A DNA stretch of 51,498 nt, from NCBI GenBank assembly GCA_964428355.1, contig CAYRYU010000048.1, positions 1 through 51,498 on the forward strand, read 5' to 3'. The translations under genes and the position numbers were made by a program. Shown here piece by piece: positions 1-8,192 of the stretch (its first letter is position 1; each line of letters opens with the position of its first letter). This DNA is from CAYRYU01 sp964428355. GTDB taxonomy: Bacteria > Muiribacteriota > Ozemobacteria > Ozemobacterales > Ozemobacteraceae. The notes beneath the pieces were generated by a model that saw only the letters and a list, made by a program, of their open reading frames with translations, was not told the DNA's origin and ran no database searches.

Positions 1-91
1 GGTCTTTCCGGTCGGTTTCCCCCGCCTCATTTTCCAGGAGGGACCGGAAGAAGGCATCCGCATAACGCCCTGCAATGATCGAGGTTTTCAC
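1..91 (-). CDS. atpH: ATP synthase F1 delta subunit, N-terminal fragment
   Basis: Only the first 30 codons are in the window; the gene runs off the left edge. From a GTG start the product begins V-K-T-S-I-I-A-G-R-Y-A-D-A-F-F, which matches the usual delta-subunit opening (xxxYAxALF). The GTG overlaps the atpF stop codon (GTGA, 4 bases), the coupling expected inside an atp operon. The delta subunit joins the F1 head to the b-subunit stator. Identification rests on the short motif plus gene order, which is the standard b-delta order. Confidence 0.8.
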   Translation of the reverse strand, partial: MKTSIIAGRYADAFFRSLLENEAGETDRKD

Positions 92-765
92 CGCTGCTCA
101 TCCTGAAAATCGGCCTTTTCGAGCTTTTCCACTGTCCGGCTGATCAGCTCACGTTGCAATTTCGTATCGAGAGAGGTTTCCACGGTCTTCTGGCAGGCCA
201 ACAGGGTCAGATCGACCACTTCCTTGCGCAACTGCGCCCAGGCCATCTGCCGTTCGATCCGGATTTCCTTCCGGCACTTTTCGGCAAGGGCGGCAGCCTT
301 TCCCTTCGCTTCGAGGATGGTCGTTTCGGCCTGCTTCTGGGCATCGGAAACCGCTTTCTGCTTGATCGCGTAAGCCTCGGCTTCGACCCCGGCGAGCTTT
401 CTTTCGTATTCCTCCCGGATCTCCCGGCTTCTGATCTTCTCCTGCTCAGCCCCTTCCACGTTACGGATGACCTCGCTCCGCCGGGCTTCGAGAACTTCCC
501 TGACCGGGCCATACAGGAACCGGTTCAGTAGATACAGAAGTAGAAAGAAGTTCAGGGTTTGCGAAAAGAGTATTCCCCCATCGAAATCGAACATGCCGGG
601 TTCATGGCCTTCCCCTTGAGGGGCTTCCTTTCCGTGCGCGGGGCTTTCCACCGCCCCATCCGGCTTTTCCGCGTGAACTTCCTGCCCCCACAGAGGAAGA
701 TCGGACCCTCCTCCGGCGACGAGCAGAAGGATCGAAAACGCGAGGAAAAACCTTCTCCGGGACAT
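88..765 (-). CDS. atpF: ATP synthase F0 subunit b, with an extra N-terminal signal-like segment
   Basis: 225 aa peripheral-stalk subunit. The C-terminal 150 residues are the typical b subunit: a membrane helix near residues 68-88 (LNFFLLLYLLNRFLYGPV) followed by a long charged Ala/Glu/Lys/Arg-rich coiled coil that would bind delta. Unlike the 155-165 aa E. coli protein it has a further hydrophobic stretch at residues 5-18 and a roughly 40-residue Gly/Glu/His/Pro-rich linker before the membrane helix. This looks like a cleavable signal peptide, as in the b subunits of some Deltaproteobacteria. It starts 18 bases after atpE and overlaps atpH by 4 bases. Confidence 0.93.
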   Translation of the reverse strand: MSRRRFFLAFSILLLVAGGGSDLPLWGQEVHAEKPDGAVESPAHGKEAPQGEGHEPGMFDFDGGILFSQTLNFFLLLYLLNRFLYGPVREVLEARRSEVIRNVEGAEQEKIRSREIREEYERKLAGVEAEAYAIKQKAVSDAQKQAETTILEAKGKAAALAEKCRKEIRIERQMAWAQLRKEVVDLTLLACQKTVETSLDTKLQRELISRTVEKLEKADFQDEQR

Positions 766-783
766 GATATTGCGGAATTCCCC

Positions 784-1032
784 CTACACCCAGCGAAGGA
801 AGAGAAGAATGAGTGAGATGAGCAGGCAGTAGATCGCCAGCGACTCGATCATGGCCAGACCGATGATCATGGTAAACCGAAGCTCTCCTGCCAACTCAGG
901 CTGTCTGGCCATGTTGTCACAGGCCGCGACGATGACCCGACTCTGGGAAATGGCGGATACGATTACACCCACGGCGATGGTCAACCCGGACATGACTATG
1001 ATGAAAAGGTCGAGCGTGATTTTGGGATCCAT
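784..1032 (-). CDS. atpE: ATP synthase F0 subunit c, with Na+-type ligand set
   Basis: 82 aa two-helix proteolipid that forms the rotor ring. The polar loop has the family motif ARQPE (residues 42-46). The ion-binding carboxylate is Glu63 in MIES. Aligned on the loop, Gln30, Glu63 and Ser64 fall at the positions of Gln32, Glu65 and Ser66 of the Na+-binding Ilyobacter/Propionigenium c subunit, so Na+ coupling is possible. Helix 1 lacks the usual GxGxGxGxG pattern; the equivalent positions are Val, Val, Ala, Ser, Ser. The start is fixed by an ideal GGAGGAG ribosome-binding site 6 bases upstream; an upstream in-frame start would be inside a non-conserved stretch. Confidence 0.95.
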   Translation of the reverse strand: MDPKITLDLFIIVMSGLTIAVGVIVSAISQSRVIVAACDNMARQPELAGELRFTMIIGLAMIESLAIYCLLISLILLFLRWV

Positions 1033-1057
1033 GGGTTCTCCTCCTCGAAAGAGTATG

Positions 1058-1735
1058 TCAATGATCGTCAGAACCAACCGCTCCGGCAAGATAGAGGCCT
1101 GAGAGGATGGTGAAAACGAGCGCCTGAAGAAGGCTGGTGAAAAGAGCCATGCAGATCATGGGGATCGGAACGATGAGGGGGAAAAGGCAGGTAGTCAAGA
1201 CCAGTATCACGACATCTTCCCCCATGATATTTCCGAAAAGTCGCATCGTTAAGCTGAGAGGCCGGGCAAACTCCCCGATCACATGGATCGGAAACATCAG
1301 AGGACCCAGCCACCAGGGGCTTCCCCAGAAATGCTTGAGATAGCCCAGGCCGTGGCGGCTGAAACCGAGATACTGGGTGGCGAAAAAAGTGATGAGTGCC
1401 ATTCCCAGGCAGTTCGCGAAAATTCCGGTGGGGGACTTGAGCCCCGGAACCAAACCTAGCATGTTGGCGGTGAGAATGTACAAGAAGACCGTCGCAAGAA
1501 AAGGAAAAAGCTCCTTGACATGCTTTTCCCCGACGACATTCTTCAGGAACCCTTCCAGATTTTCGCAAAGGAATTCGATAAGGTTCTGAAGGGGGTTGGG
1601 AATACGCTCCATTTTCCGTGAACAGGCAACCGCGGCGGAAACCAGAAACAGGGTACAGACCCAAGGCATGATCACCCCGGGGGAAACCTTCAAAAACTTG
1701 AACAGATAGAAGATTTTCGACTCAAGTTCTTCCAT
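1058..1735 (-). CDS. atpB: ATP synthase F0 subunit a
   Basis: 225 aa integral membrane subunit that forms the ion half-channels against the c ring. Five or six membrane segments are evident. The essential arginine is Arg165 in SLTMRLFGNIMGED, matching the E. coli Arg210 helix (SLGLRLFGN). The chosen ATG gives the product MEELESK..., overlaps the end of the atpI-like gene by 14 bases and has a weak GGGGG upstream; earlier in-frame starts would extend into the neighbour without homology. It lies 25 bases upstream of atpE. Confidence 0.95.
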   Translation of the reverse strand: MEELESKIFYLFKFLKVSPGVIMPWVCTLFLVSAAVACSRKMERIPNPLQNLIEFLCENLEGFLKNVVGEKHVKELFPFLATVFLYILTANMLGLVPGLKSPTGIFANCLGMALITFFATQYLGFSRHGLGYLKHFWGSPWWLGPLMFPIHVIGEFARPLSLTMRLFGNIMGEDVVILVLTTCLFPLIVPIPMICMALFTSLLQALVFTILSGLYLAGAVGSDDH

Positions 1736-2129
1736 TTTCGCCCCCGGACGGAGGAGTACGGAGTATCTGGACCGTCGCCAGAACGACTGCAACCTGGCTG
1801 AAAAGGAGCCCTCCCAGAACCTGGATCAGGGGAACCCCGAAGTAATTCAAGGCCATGAGAGCGACGAAGAGAAATCCGATCTTTCCCATGGAAAGGACCA
1901 GGCCCTTAACCAACGCCGCTTTCTTGTCCCCGGTCAGCCCGCCTACGGTCGTCACGAGGATGTGGAAACTGAAAACCCCCATCGCGAAACCGATGACCGC
2001 GCCCCACCAGAAGCTCTGCCAACCGATGAACCCGATGCTCAGTATTGCGAGGCAGAGGAAAAGGCTGAAAGTCAGGACCCGGTTCTGGAGCCCCAGGATC
2101 TTGCGTTCAATGCTTGTTTCTTCGGCCAA
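1722..2129 (-). CDS. atpI: AtpI-like ATP synthase assembly membrane protein
   Basis: 135 aa with four hydrophobic segments (about residues 18-36, 41-60, 74-95 and 100-122), in the place where atpI sits in many atp operons. AtpI-family proteins are thought to help c-ring assembly or ion loading and are poorly conserved in sequence. The assignment rests mainly on size, topology and position. The probable start is TTG, inside the last codons of the atpZ-like gene (23-base overlap), with GGGGAG about 14 bases upstream. It overlaps atpB by 14 bases, consistent with translational coupling. Confidence 0.75.
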   Translation of the reverse strand: MAEETSIERKILGLQNRVLTFSLFLCLAILSIGFIGWQSFWWGAVIGFAMGVFSFHILVTTVGGLTGDKKAALVKGLVLSMGKIGFLFVALMALNYFGVPLIQVLGGLLFSQVAVVLATVQILRTPPSGGENGRT

Positions 2130-2351
2130 AACGTTCGATGCTCCCCTTTAGAATTCGATATCCCTGGACCACGGAAGCGGCGAGGCCGAAAAGGATCCCT
2201 GAAAGGACTCCATACGGACGGGTCTCCAAGGCCTCATCGAGCCAGTTTCCCGCGAACACACCGATTCCGATGCAAAGACCGAGCAAGAGCCCGAGAGAGA
2301 GAACTTCCCCGATTTCGGAAAGGGATCCGCCTTTTCCAGCTCCCGGCTCAT
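2107..2351 (-). CDS. atpZ: AtpZ (ATPase_gene1)-like small membrane protein, with an apparent frameshift near its start
   Basis: The recognisable part reads G-S-L-S-E-I-G-E-V-L-S-L-G-L-L-L-G, then a GNWLDE motif and a second hydrophobic helix ending in a QGYRILK-like motif. This is the two-helix AtpZ/AtpQ pattern, first gene of many Na+- or H+-type atp operons. No start codon exists in this frame downstream of the predicted transcription start. An ATG with GGGG just before it at 2349-2351 opens M-S-R-E-L-E-K but is one base out of frame. One extra base in the GAAAAGG run near 2325-2335 would fuse the two into a normal protein. Either an assembly indel or a true frameshift is present. Confidence 0.6.
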
Positions 2352-2371
2352 CCCCTTTATCAGGAGGAAGT

Positions 2372-2400
2372 TTTATACCACACCCCCAAATCGAAGTCAA
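2372..2400 (-). promoter_or_regulatory. Near-consensus promoter of the atp operon
   Basis: On the minus strand: TTGACT, 17 bases, TATAAA (5 of 6 matches in both boxes). Predicted start of transcription is near 2365, giving a very short leader before the ATG at 2351. It lies between the debranching-enzyme stop and the first atp gene, so the atp operon is probably transcribed independently. Confidence 0.75.
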
Positions 2401-2435
2401 CGAACGGCCCGGGCGGACAAGGCGGGGAAACGTGA

Positions 2436-4421
2436 TCAGACCATCAGGGTCGGCTTCTGACCCTTGATGTCCTCGACATAGCAACGCAGGATCTCGGCAA
2501 CGCTCCATGCCTGGGCGAAACACCCGTTCGCCCGATGCGGGGGATTCCCGTCGAAGATCTCGGAAATGCTCCCGATGCACCCGTCACCCTCCAGATGCGC
2601 TCTGAAAGGCTCGATCATGTATGAAGCCCTGACCTGGGCTTCCATCGAGTGGTTGTGGACCTTCAAAAAGGATGTGATGAAAGGGCCGACCAGGAAAGCC
2701 CAGACGGTTCCCTGGTGGTAGGAACGGTCGCGCTGGAGGCGATTCCCCTGGTACTTTCCGACAAAGAGAGGATCTTGAGGGGAAAGGCTCCGGAGGCCGT
2801 GGGACGTGTACAGATGCCGGAACACCTGGTTGACGATCGTCTTCTCCTGCTGGGGATCGAGCAGGGAAAAGGGAAGGAATACCGCGTATATCTGGTTGGG
2901 ACGAAACGCAGGATCGGGAATCCCGTCCCCTCCGATGCAGTCATACAGCCCGCCCGATACGGGATTGGTGAACTTCGCCCGGAAGCTCGACTTGACCTTC
3001 CGAGCGAGCGCCGAGATCTCGCGCGCGTCGCCCTGGAATTTCTCGCAGAGCATCTCCTGGATCCGGAGCGCGTTGTACCAGAGAGCATTGATCTCCACAG
3101 CCTTGCCGTGGCGCGGAGTGACCACCCAGTCGTCGACCTTGGCGTCCATCCATGTCAGCTGCACCTTCGGTTCCCCGGCGGAAACCAGTCCGTCATCCGG
3201 ATCCACGTGGATGTTGAACCGGGTTCCCGCGATGAAGGATTCGATGATGGTTCCCATGGATTTGTACAAGGTTTCACGGACGAAGGCGTAATCGTCGGTA
3301 TACTCGATGAACTTGTACACCGCGAAGAAAAACCAGAGGGAGGCATCCACGCTGTTGTACATGGCATCGGTTCCCTGGTCCGCGAAGCAGTTCGGCACCA
3401 ACCCGTCCTTCACCGCCGACGCGAACGTCTTCAGGATGGAGCGGGCTTCGGCGGCCTTTCCGGTAACCAGGGTCAACCCCGTGAGGGAGATCAGGCTGTC
3501 ACGACCCCAATCGGAAAACCACGGATACCCCGCGATGATCGTCTTTCCGCCGGTGCTGCGCCGTTCGACGATGAACTGGTCCGCAGCGAGGAGAAGCTGC
3601 CGGAGGAATGCGTCCTCGGACTTCATCCCCGAAGCGACCGATTCCAGCCGCAGCTCCTCGCGCTTCCTCAGATCGACCGGATTGAACGAGCCGATGGGCT
3701 GGTCGGAAAGGAGCATCGAAACGGAACCCGCAAAAGGCTTGATTCCCAGATAACCGTTCGAAAAATCGTCATCGATCGGATCCAGTCCGCGCTTCTCTTC
3801 TTCCGCCAGGAAGTTTTCGAGATACCAGTTCGGATCACGGACGAACTCTCCACGGTCCCAGGCGATGTGGAGGCGCGGGGCGTTTCCGAACGGCTGGATC
3901 GAGGCCCCGTTCGGACGGATCTCGGTGTTGTCCTCGAAACCAGGGTTCTGGAAGGTGTTTCCGTGGAAATCCCTGAAGAGCATATGGGGCCGGATCCGGA
4001 ACTCCACGTCCTTTTCGGGCGAGAGGACCTTGTAGGTCACCAGGGTCGTGTTCTGGCCGTAAACCATGCAAAGACTCTTCGAGACCAGAACATTCCCGAT
4101 CTGGTAGATCCATGTGGGGATGGGGTCACGGCGGAACTCCTGGAGCCAGACATGGCCGCAGGGATGAAGGGCCTTTCGGTACCTGCAGGAAGAGAGATCA
4201 TACTCCTCCCCTCCCACCAGGATGGTTTCCTCCAGACGCGAAACCATAACGATTCGCTCGACGGGGGGGCGTCGTGCTGCGACCAGGATCCCATGGTAAC
4301 GGCGGGTGTTCAACCCCACCAGCGTGGAACAGGCAAATCCCCCGAGCCCGTTGGTCACGAGCCATTCCAGTTTCGTCGCCTGCTCCGGGTCCCCGAGCAG
4401 ATTCCGTCCGAATACGGCCAT
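2436..4421 (-). CDS. Glycogen debranching enzyme (amylo-alpha-1,6-glucosidase, GH133 type)
   Basis: 661 aa. The N-terminal 280 residues resemble the bacterial debranching-enzyme N domain (LVTNGLGGFACSTLVGLNTRRYHG is the family opening). The C-terminal half is the (alpha/alpha)6 amylo-1,6-glucosidase catalytic domain, marked by AGYPWFSDWGRDSLISL at about residues 293-309. It would hydrolyse alpha-1,6 branch points of glycogen-like storage polymers in the cytoplasm. The start is set by AGGAGG 7 bases before an ATG that gives M-A-V-F-G-R-N. It is alone in its transcription unit, divergent from polA and followed closely by the atp promoter. No other glycogen gene is in the window. Confidence 0.93.
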   Translation of the reverse strand: MAVFGRNLLGDPEQATKLEWLVTNGLGGFACSTLVGLNTRRYHGILVAARRPPVERIVMVSRLEETILVGGEEYDLSSCRYRKALHPCGHVWLQEFRRDPIPTWIYQIGNVLVSKSLCMVYGQNTTLVTYKVLSPEKDVEFRIRPHMLFRDFHGNTFQNPGFEDNTEIRPNGASIQPFGNAPRLHIAWDRGEFVRDPNWYLENFLAEEEKRGLDPIDDDFSNGYLGIKPFAGSVSMLLSDQPIGSFNPVDLRKREELRLESVASGMKSEDAFLRQLLLAADQFIVERRSTGGKTIIAGYPWFSDWGRDSLISLTGLTLVTGKAAEARSILKTFASAVKDGLVPNCFADQGTDAMYNSVDASLWFFFAVYKFIEYTDDYAFVRETLYKSMGTIIESFIAGTRFNIHVDPDDGLVSAGEPKVQLTWMDAKVDDWVVTPRHGKAVEINALWYNALRIQEMLCEKFQGDAREISALARKVKSSFRAKFTNPVSGGLYDCIGGDGIPDPAFRPNQIYAVFLPFSLLDPQQEKTIVNQVFRHLYTSHGLRSLSPQDPLFVGKYQGNRLQRDRSYHQGTVWAFLVGPFITSFLKVHNHSMEAQVRASYMIEPFRAHLEGDGCIGSISEIFDGNPPHRANGCFAQAWSVAEILRCYVEDIKGQKPTLMV

Positions 4422-4478
4422 CGGTTTCCTCCTGAATTCCCGGGTGCGAATGGACTGCTGCATCCCGCGAAGGTATTT

Positions 4479-4507
4479 ATTGTATACTCATTCAATCCTG
4501 ATTTCAA
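4479..4507 (-). promoter_or_regulatory. Promoter of the glycogen debranching gene
   Basis: Minus strand: TTGAAA, 17 bases, TACAAT (5 of 6 in each box). It sits in the 98-base gap shared with polA. On the plus strand the same stretch has a TATACT -10-like hexamer (4483-4488) for polA but no convincing -35. The two promoters would overlap physically. Confidence 0.7.
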
Positions 4508-4519
4508 AGGGGAAAATCC

Positions 4520-7318
4520 ATGGGCCAATGTCTCCTGATAGACGGAAACAACATCGCCTTCAGGGCCTACTACGCCTTCGACCGGCAGAACCTGAGAACC
4601 CGGGGAGGAAAGCCTACCGGCGCCCTGTTCGGGTTCACGAAAATGCTTTTCAAGGTCCTGAAGGACAGGAAACCGGACTTCGTCGCGGTGGGATTCGACG
4701 TCGCGCGCGAGACCTTCCGTCACAAGATGTACCCGGAGTACAAGGCTCATCGGCGGCCGACGCCTCCAGACCTGCTCCAACAGCTTCCCCTCACCCGGGA
4801 GCTCGTCGCCGCGGCCGGAATCAAGGTGATGGCCGTCCCGGAGTTCGAAGCCGACGACCTGATCGGCTCGGCGGCGCGTTTTTTCGAAAGGGAGCACGAG
4901 GTGACCATCCTTACGGGCGACCGGGATCTTCTCCAGCTCATCGGACCCCGGGTGCGCGTCGAGTTTTGCACCAAGGGGATCACCGATCTCAGGCTCATCG
5001 ACGAGGCGGAATTCCGGAAGGATTACGGGTTTCCCCCATCGGGGATAATCGACCTGAAGGCACTGATGGGCGACGCATCGGACAACATCCCCGGCGTTGA
5101 TGGAATCGGCGAGAAGAAGGCCCTAGGGCTGGTCAGGGAATTCGGAACTATCGACCGGCTCTACGAAACGGTCGAAACCATCCCCAACGAGAAGTTGCGG
5201 GCGATGGTCAAGGCGGGAAGAGAATCCGCAATTCTCTCACGAACGCTCGCCACGATAGACACGAAAGTCGAATGCGTGGACGCTCCGGAATCTTTCAGAT
5301 GGCGGGAAGAGAATCTGACCCGCCCCGAGCTGGTTCGTCTGCTCCGGGAATACGAGTTCTTCACCCTCGTTCCCAAGGAAGCCGCGCCACTCGAGGCTCC
5401 AGGCACCGAACGCCCTTCCGGCGAAACAGGCCGGGCAAGCCTCCCGCCGGAGGGGGATTCCCATTCCACCGCCGCGGCCCCGGCCTATGCCCCGGCCAGG
5501 GATCTCCCCGGCGACCGTCTCCTATTGACCGACCCCGAAGAGCTCCGATCGTTTTTCTCGAAAGCGGGGCAGGTGATCTCCCTCGATATCGAGACCGACG
5601 GCCTCTCCCCCCACAAGAACCGGATCATCGGAGTCTCCCTCGCCGCCGACCTGGAAAAGGCGTTCTACATACCCCTCAGGCACGCCTATCTCGGGCTTGC
5701 CCCCGGTGACCAGATGGATCCCGCCATTTTTTTCCCGGTCCTGAACGAGGGAATCCGGGGAAAGACACTTCTCGGCCACAACCTGAAATTCGATCTCGAG
5801 TTTCTGGAGCGAGAGGGGGTCCGGCATTCCGGCGCGATCCAGGACACCATGCTCGCCTCCTACGTCCTGGACCCCACTACCTCCAACGCACTGAAAGTCC
5901 TCGCGAAGGAGTTCATGAACGTGAACGTGAAGGAGTATACCGAAGTTGCCGCCGGGAGGCCGTTCGCCGAAGTACCGATCTCGGACGCGGCATTCTATGC
6001 CTGCCAGGATGTCCTCCTTCCCCTTCATCTCATGCCTATCTTCCGAAACAAGCTCGGGAAGAGCGATCTGTCGAAGCTTCTGGATGAGATCGAGCTTCCC
6101 ATTCTTCCCCTCCTGCTCGAGATGGAGGAGATCGGGATCGGCCTCAACCGCAACTACCTCGACCATCTGGGCCGCGAGCTCGACCACCGGCTCAAGGATC
6201 TCGAAGCCACGATCCACGGGCACGCCGGTTACATCTTCAACGTCAACTCGTCGAAACAGCTCCAGGAGGTGCTTTTCGGCAAGCTCCAGCTGACCCCGCC
6301 CAAGAAGACCAAGACCGGTTTCTCGACCGACAACGAGGTCCTGGAGGATCTTTCCCGCGAGCATCCGATCTGCCGCGACCTGATCGCCTTCCGCGAGATC
6401 GCCAAGCTCAAATCGACCTATGTCGAATCGCTTTCCAATCTCGTCGATCCGGATTCAGGGCTGATCCACACGAGTTTCAACCAGACCGTCACGGCGACCG
6501 GCAGGCTCTCGAGCTCGAACCCCAACCTCCAGAACATTCCGATCAAGACCGAACTCGGAAGGAAGGTGCGCAGGGCGTTCATCCCTCCCCGCCCCGACGA
6601 GCTTTTCCTTTCCCTCGATTACTCCCAGATCGAGCTGCGGCTTCTCGCACATTTCTCCCAGGACGAGGCCCTGATCGAGGCCTACCGGAAGAACCTCGAC
6701 ATCCACTCCATCACGGCTTCGAACATCTTCGGAAAACCCGTTGGAGAGGTCACCGCCGACGAAAGAAAGGTCGGAAAGACCATCAACTTCGGGATCATCT
6801 ACGGAATGTCCGCCTTCAGCCTTGCCGACGACCTCGGGATTCCGCGCGGGGAAGCCCAGAGTTACATCGACCGGTTCTTCGCGGGGTTCCCGAAGGTGAA
6901 CCCCTTTTTCGCGGGGGTTCTGGATGAAGCCCGGAAAACTGGCCGCGTGACCACCCTCTTCGGGCGGGTCAGGCCGCTTCCCGAGCTTGCAAGCAAGAAC
7001 CGCCCCACGAAGGCTTTCGGGGAAAGGGTCGCCAGGAATACCCCCCTCCAGGGATCCGCCGCCGACCTGGTCAAGAAGGCCATGCTCGATTGCGACCGGG
7101 CTCTCAAGGAAGGCGGATTTCGATCCCGGCTGGTCCTGCAGATCCACGACGAACTCGTGTTCACCTGCCCGCGCGAAGAAATCCCCCGGGTCGGTCCACT
7201 GATCAAGCGGACGATGGAGGAAACGGTGGCACTTCGGATCCCTCTCGTTTGCGACGCCGCGACCGGAACCAACCTCGCCGATCTCGAGGATACAGATTTC
7301 GGGCAGGAACCGCGATGA
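4520..7318 (+). CDS. polA: DNA polymerase I
   Basis: 932 aa, full length. Residues 1-290 are the 5'-3' exonuclease/flap domain (LLIDGNNIAFRAYYAF; EADDLIG; TGDRDLLQL). The middle is a 3'-5' proofreading domain with its acidic residues intact: DIET near 355, GHNLKFDLEF and YACQDV. The C-terminal polymerase has motif A DYSQIELRLLAHFS near 700, motif B RKVGKTINFGIIYG and motif C QIHDELVF. All three activities are therefore expected, unlike many bacteria whose proofreading domain is dead. AAAGGGGAAAATCC precedes the ATG. The stop overlaps the next gene by ATGA. Confidence 0.98.
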   Translation: MGQCLLIDGNNIAFRAYYAFDRQNLRTRGGKPTGALFGFTKMLFKVLKDRKPDFVAVGFDVARETFRHKMYPEYKAHRRPTPPDLLQQLPLTRELVAAAGIKVMAVPEFEADDLIGSAARFFEREHEVTILTGDRDLLQLIGPRVRVEFCTKGITDLRLIDEAEFRKDYGFPPSGIIDLKALMGDASDNIPGVDGIGEKKALGLVREFGTIDRLYETVETIPNEKLRAMVKAGRESAILSRTLATIDTKVECVDAPESFRWREENLTRPELVRLLREYEFFTLVPKEAAPLEAPGTERPSGETGRASLPPEGDSHSTAAAPAYAPARDLPGDRLLLTDPEELRSFFSKAGQVISLDIETDGLSPHKNRIIGVSLAADLEKAFYIPLRHAYLGLAPGDQMDPAIFFPVLNEGIRGKTLLGHNLKFDLEFLEREGVRHSGAIQDTMLASYVLDPTTSNALKVLAKEFMNVNVKEYTEVAAGRPFAEVPISDAAFYACQDVLLPLHLMPIFRNKLGKSDLSKLLDEIELPILPLLLEMEEIGIGLNRNYLDHLGRELDHRLKDLEATIHGHAGYIFNVNSSKQLQEVLFGKLQLTPPKKTKTGFSTDNEVLEDLSREHPICRDLIAFREIAKLKSTYVESLSNLVDPDSGLIHTSFNQTVTATGRLSSSNPNLQNIPIKTELGRKVRRAFIPPRPDELFLSLDYSQIELRLLAHFSQDEALIEAYRKNLDIHSITASNIFGKPVGEVTADERKVGKTINFGIIYGMSAFSLADDLGIPRGEAQSYIDRFFAGFPKVNPFFAGVLDEARKTGRVTTLFGRVRPLPELASKNRPTKAFGERVARNTPLQGSAADLVKKAMLDCDRALKEGGFRSRLVLQIHDELVFTCPREEIPRVGPLIKRTMEETVALRIPLVCDAATGTNLADLEDTDFGQEPR

Positions 7319-8166
7319 AACCGGGAATTCTTCTACTCCACGGAATCTGCAACAACCGGGATGTGTTCTTCCTGCCGCGGGGACGGGGCCTTGGAGACAT
7401 CCTTTCCCGCGATTTCCAGGTCTTCGCCCCCGAGCTGCGCTCCGGCCGGCCACCACCCGGGCAACCCGGCTGGGATTTCGATTCCCACCTTTCGGAGGAA
7501 ATCCCACCGATCTGGGAAGAAGCTCTCCGCATTTTCGGCTCCCCCCCGGTCGTCCTGGGACTCAGCATGGGCGGACTGCTCGTTCTTCTCGCCCAGGCTC
7601 GGGGAATCATAAAGGCCCCGACGATCATCGCGCTGGGGTCCCCCCAACTCTTTCCTGATGTTCCTTTCTACCCGGCATTGATGAGGAAGGTCCTCGCGGT
7701 GGCGAATGCCCTTGGAACCCGCAGGGTTCCCATCCGGTTCCTTGCCCGGCTGGTGTTCTGGTTCTTCTGGAAATCCAGAAGCGACAAGGATGCCGCCGGA
7801 CTGCGCCTTTTCCACCATCTCATCCGGAAGGTGGGGGTGGATGTCCCGATCGAAACCTTGAAGCAGACGGTCGCCTGGATCGATGCGGGCCGTTTCACCG
7901 ACCGGACCGGAAAGGCGGATTACCTTTCGGAGTTGCGGGAAATCACGGTCCCCATCCTGGCAATAGCGGGCGGAAACGACCGTATCGCACCACCCGCGAC
8001 CGTGGAGCCGGTCGTCAGGCTTGCCAGGTCAGAAAAAAAGGAGTTCGTGGTCATCCCCGGAGCCAACCACATCAGCCTATGCGCGGGCGATCACGCCGCC
8101 CCGACCGCGGCGGTCGTGAAAAGGTGGTTGGCCGCAATTCCGGAGCCGTCAACCGCCCCTCGGTAG
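7315..8166 (+). CDS. Alpha/beta-hydrolase fold esterase or lipase-like protein
   Basis: 283 aa. The N-terminal strand LLLHG forms the oxyanion region, the nucleophile is Ser84 in GLSMGG, the acid is Asp in AGGNDRI and the base is His in PGANHIS, so the triad is complete. A cap segment (about 115-185) with an aromatic FWFFWKS helix could bind a lipid-like substrate. The start ATG overlaps the polA stop, so it is co-translated with polA, although no functional link is obvious. The substrate cannot be predicted; a monoacylglycerol-lipase-like role is one option. Confidence 0.8.
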   Translation: MKPGILLLHGICNNRDVFFLPRGRGLGDILSRDFQVFAPELRSGRPPPGQPGWDFDSHLSEEIPPIWEEALRIFGSPPVVLGLSMGGLLVLLAQARGIIKAPTIIALGSPQLFPDVPFYPALMRKVLAVANALGTRRVPIRFLARLVFWFFWKSRSDKDAAGLRLFHHLIRKVGVDVPIETLKQTVAWIDAGRFTDRTGKADYLSELREITVPILAIAGGNDRIAPPATVEPVVRLARSEKKEFVVIPGANHISLCAGDHAAPTAAVVKRWLAAIPEPSTAPR

Positions 8167-8192
8167 CTCCGCCCCCCCCCCTTGGAACCGTT

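Noticed and set aside
2361..2370. CAGGAGGAAG as a plus-strand ribosome-binding site
   Set aside because: No start codon of a coding-like frame follows; on the minus strand it is CTTCCTCCTG in the atp leader.
2649..4538. Long plus-strand reading frame (629 codons) across the debranching-enzyme gene
   Set aside because: It is antisense to a clear GH133 gene; the translation is rich in Arg, Glu and Asp with no family motif. High GC creates such shadows.
8167..8192. Terminator between the converging hydrolase and cstA genes
   Set aside because: Only a C9 run is present; no paired arms with a T-tract.
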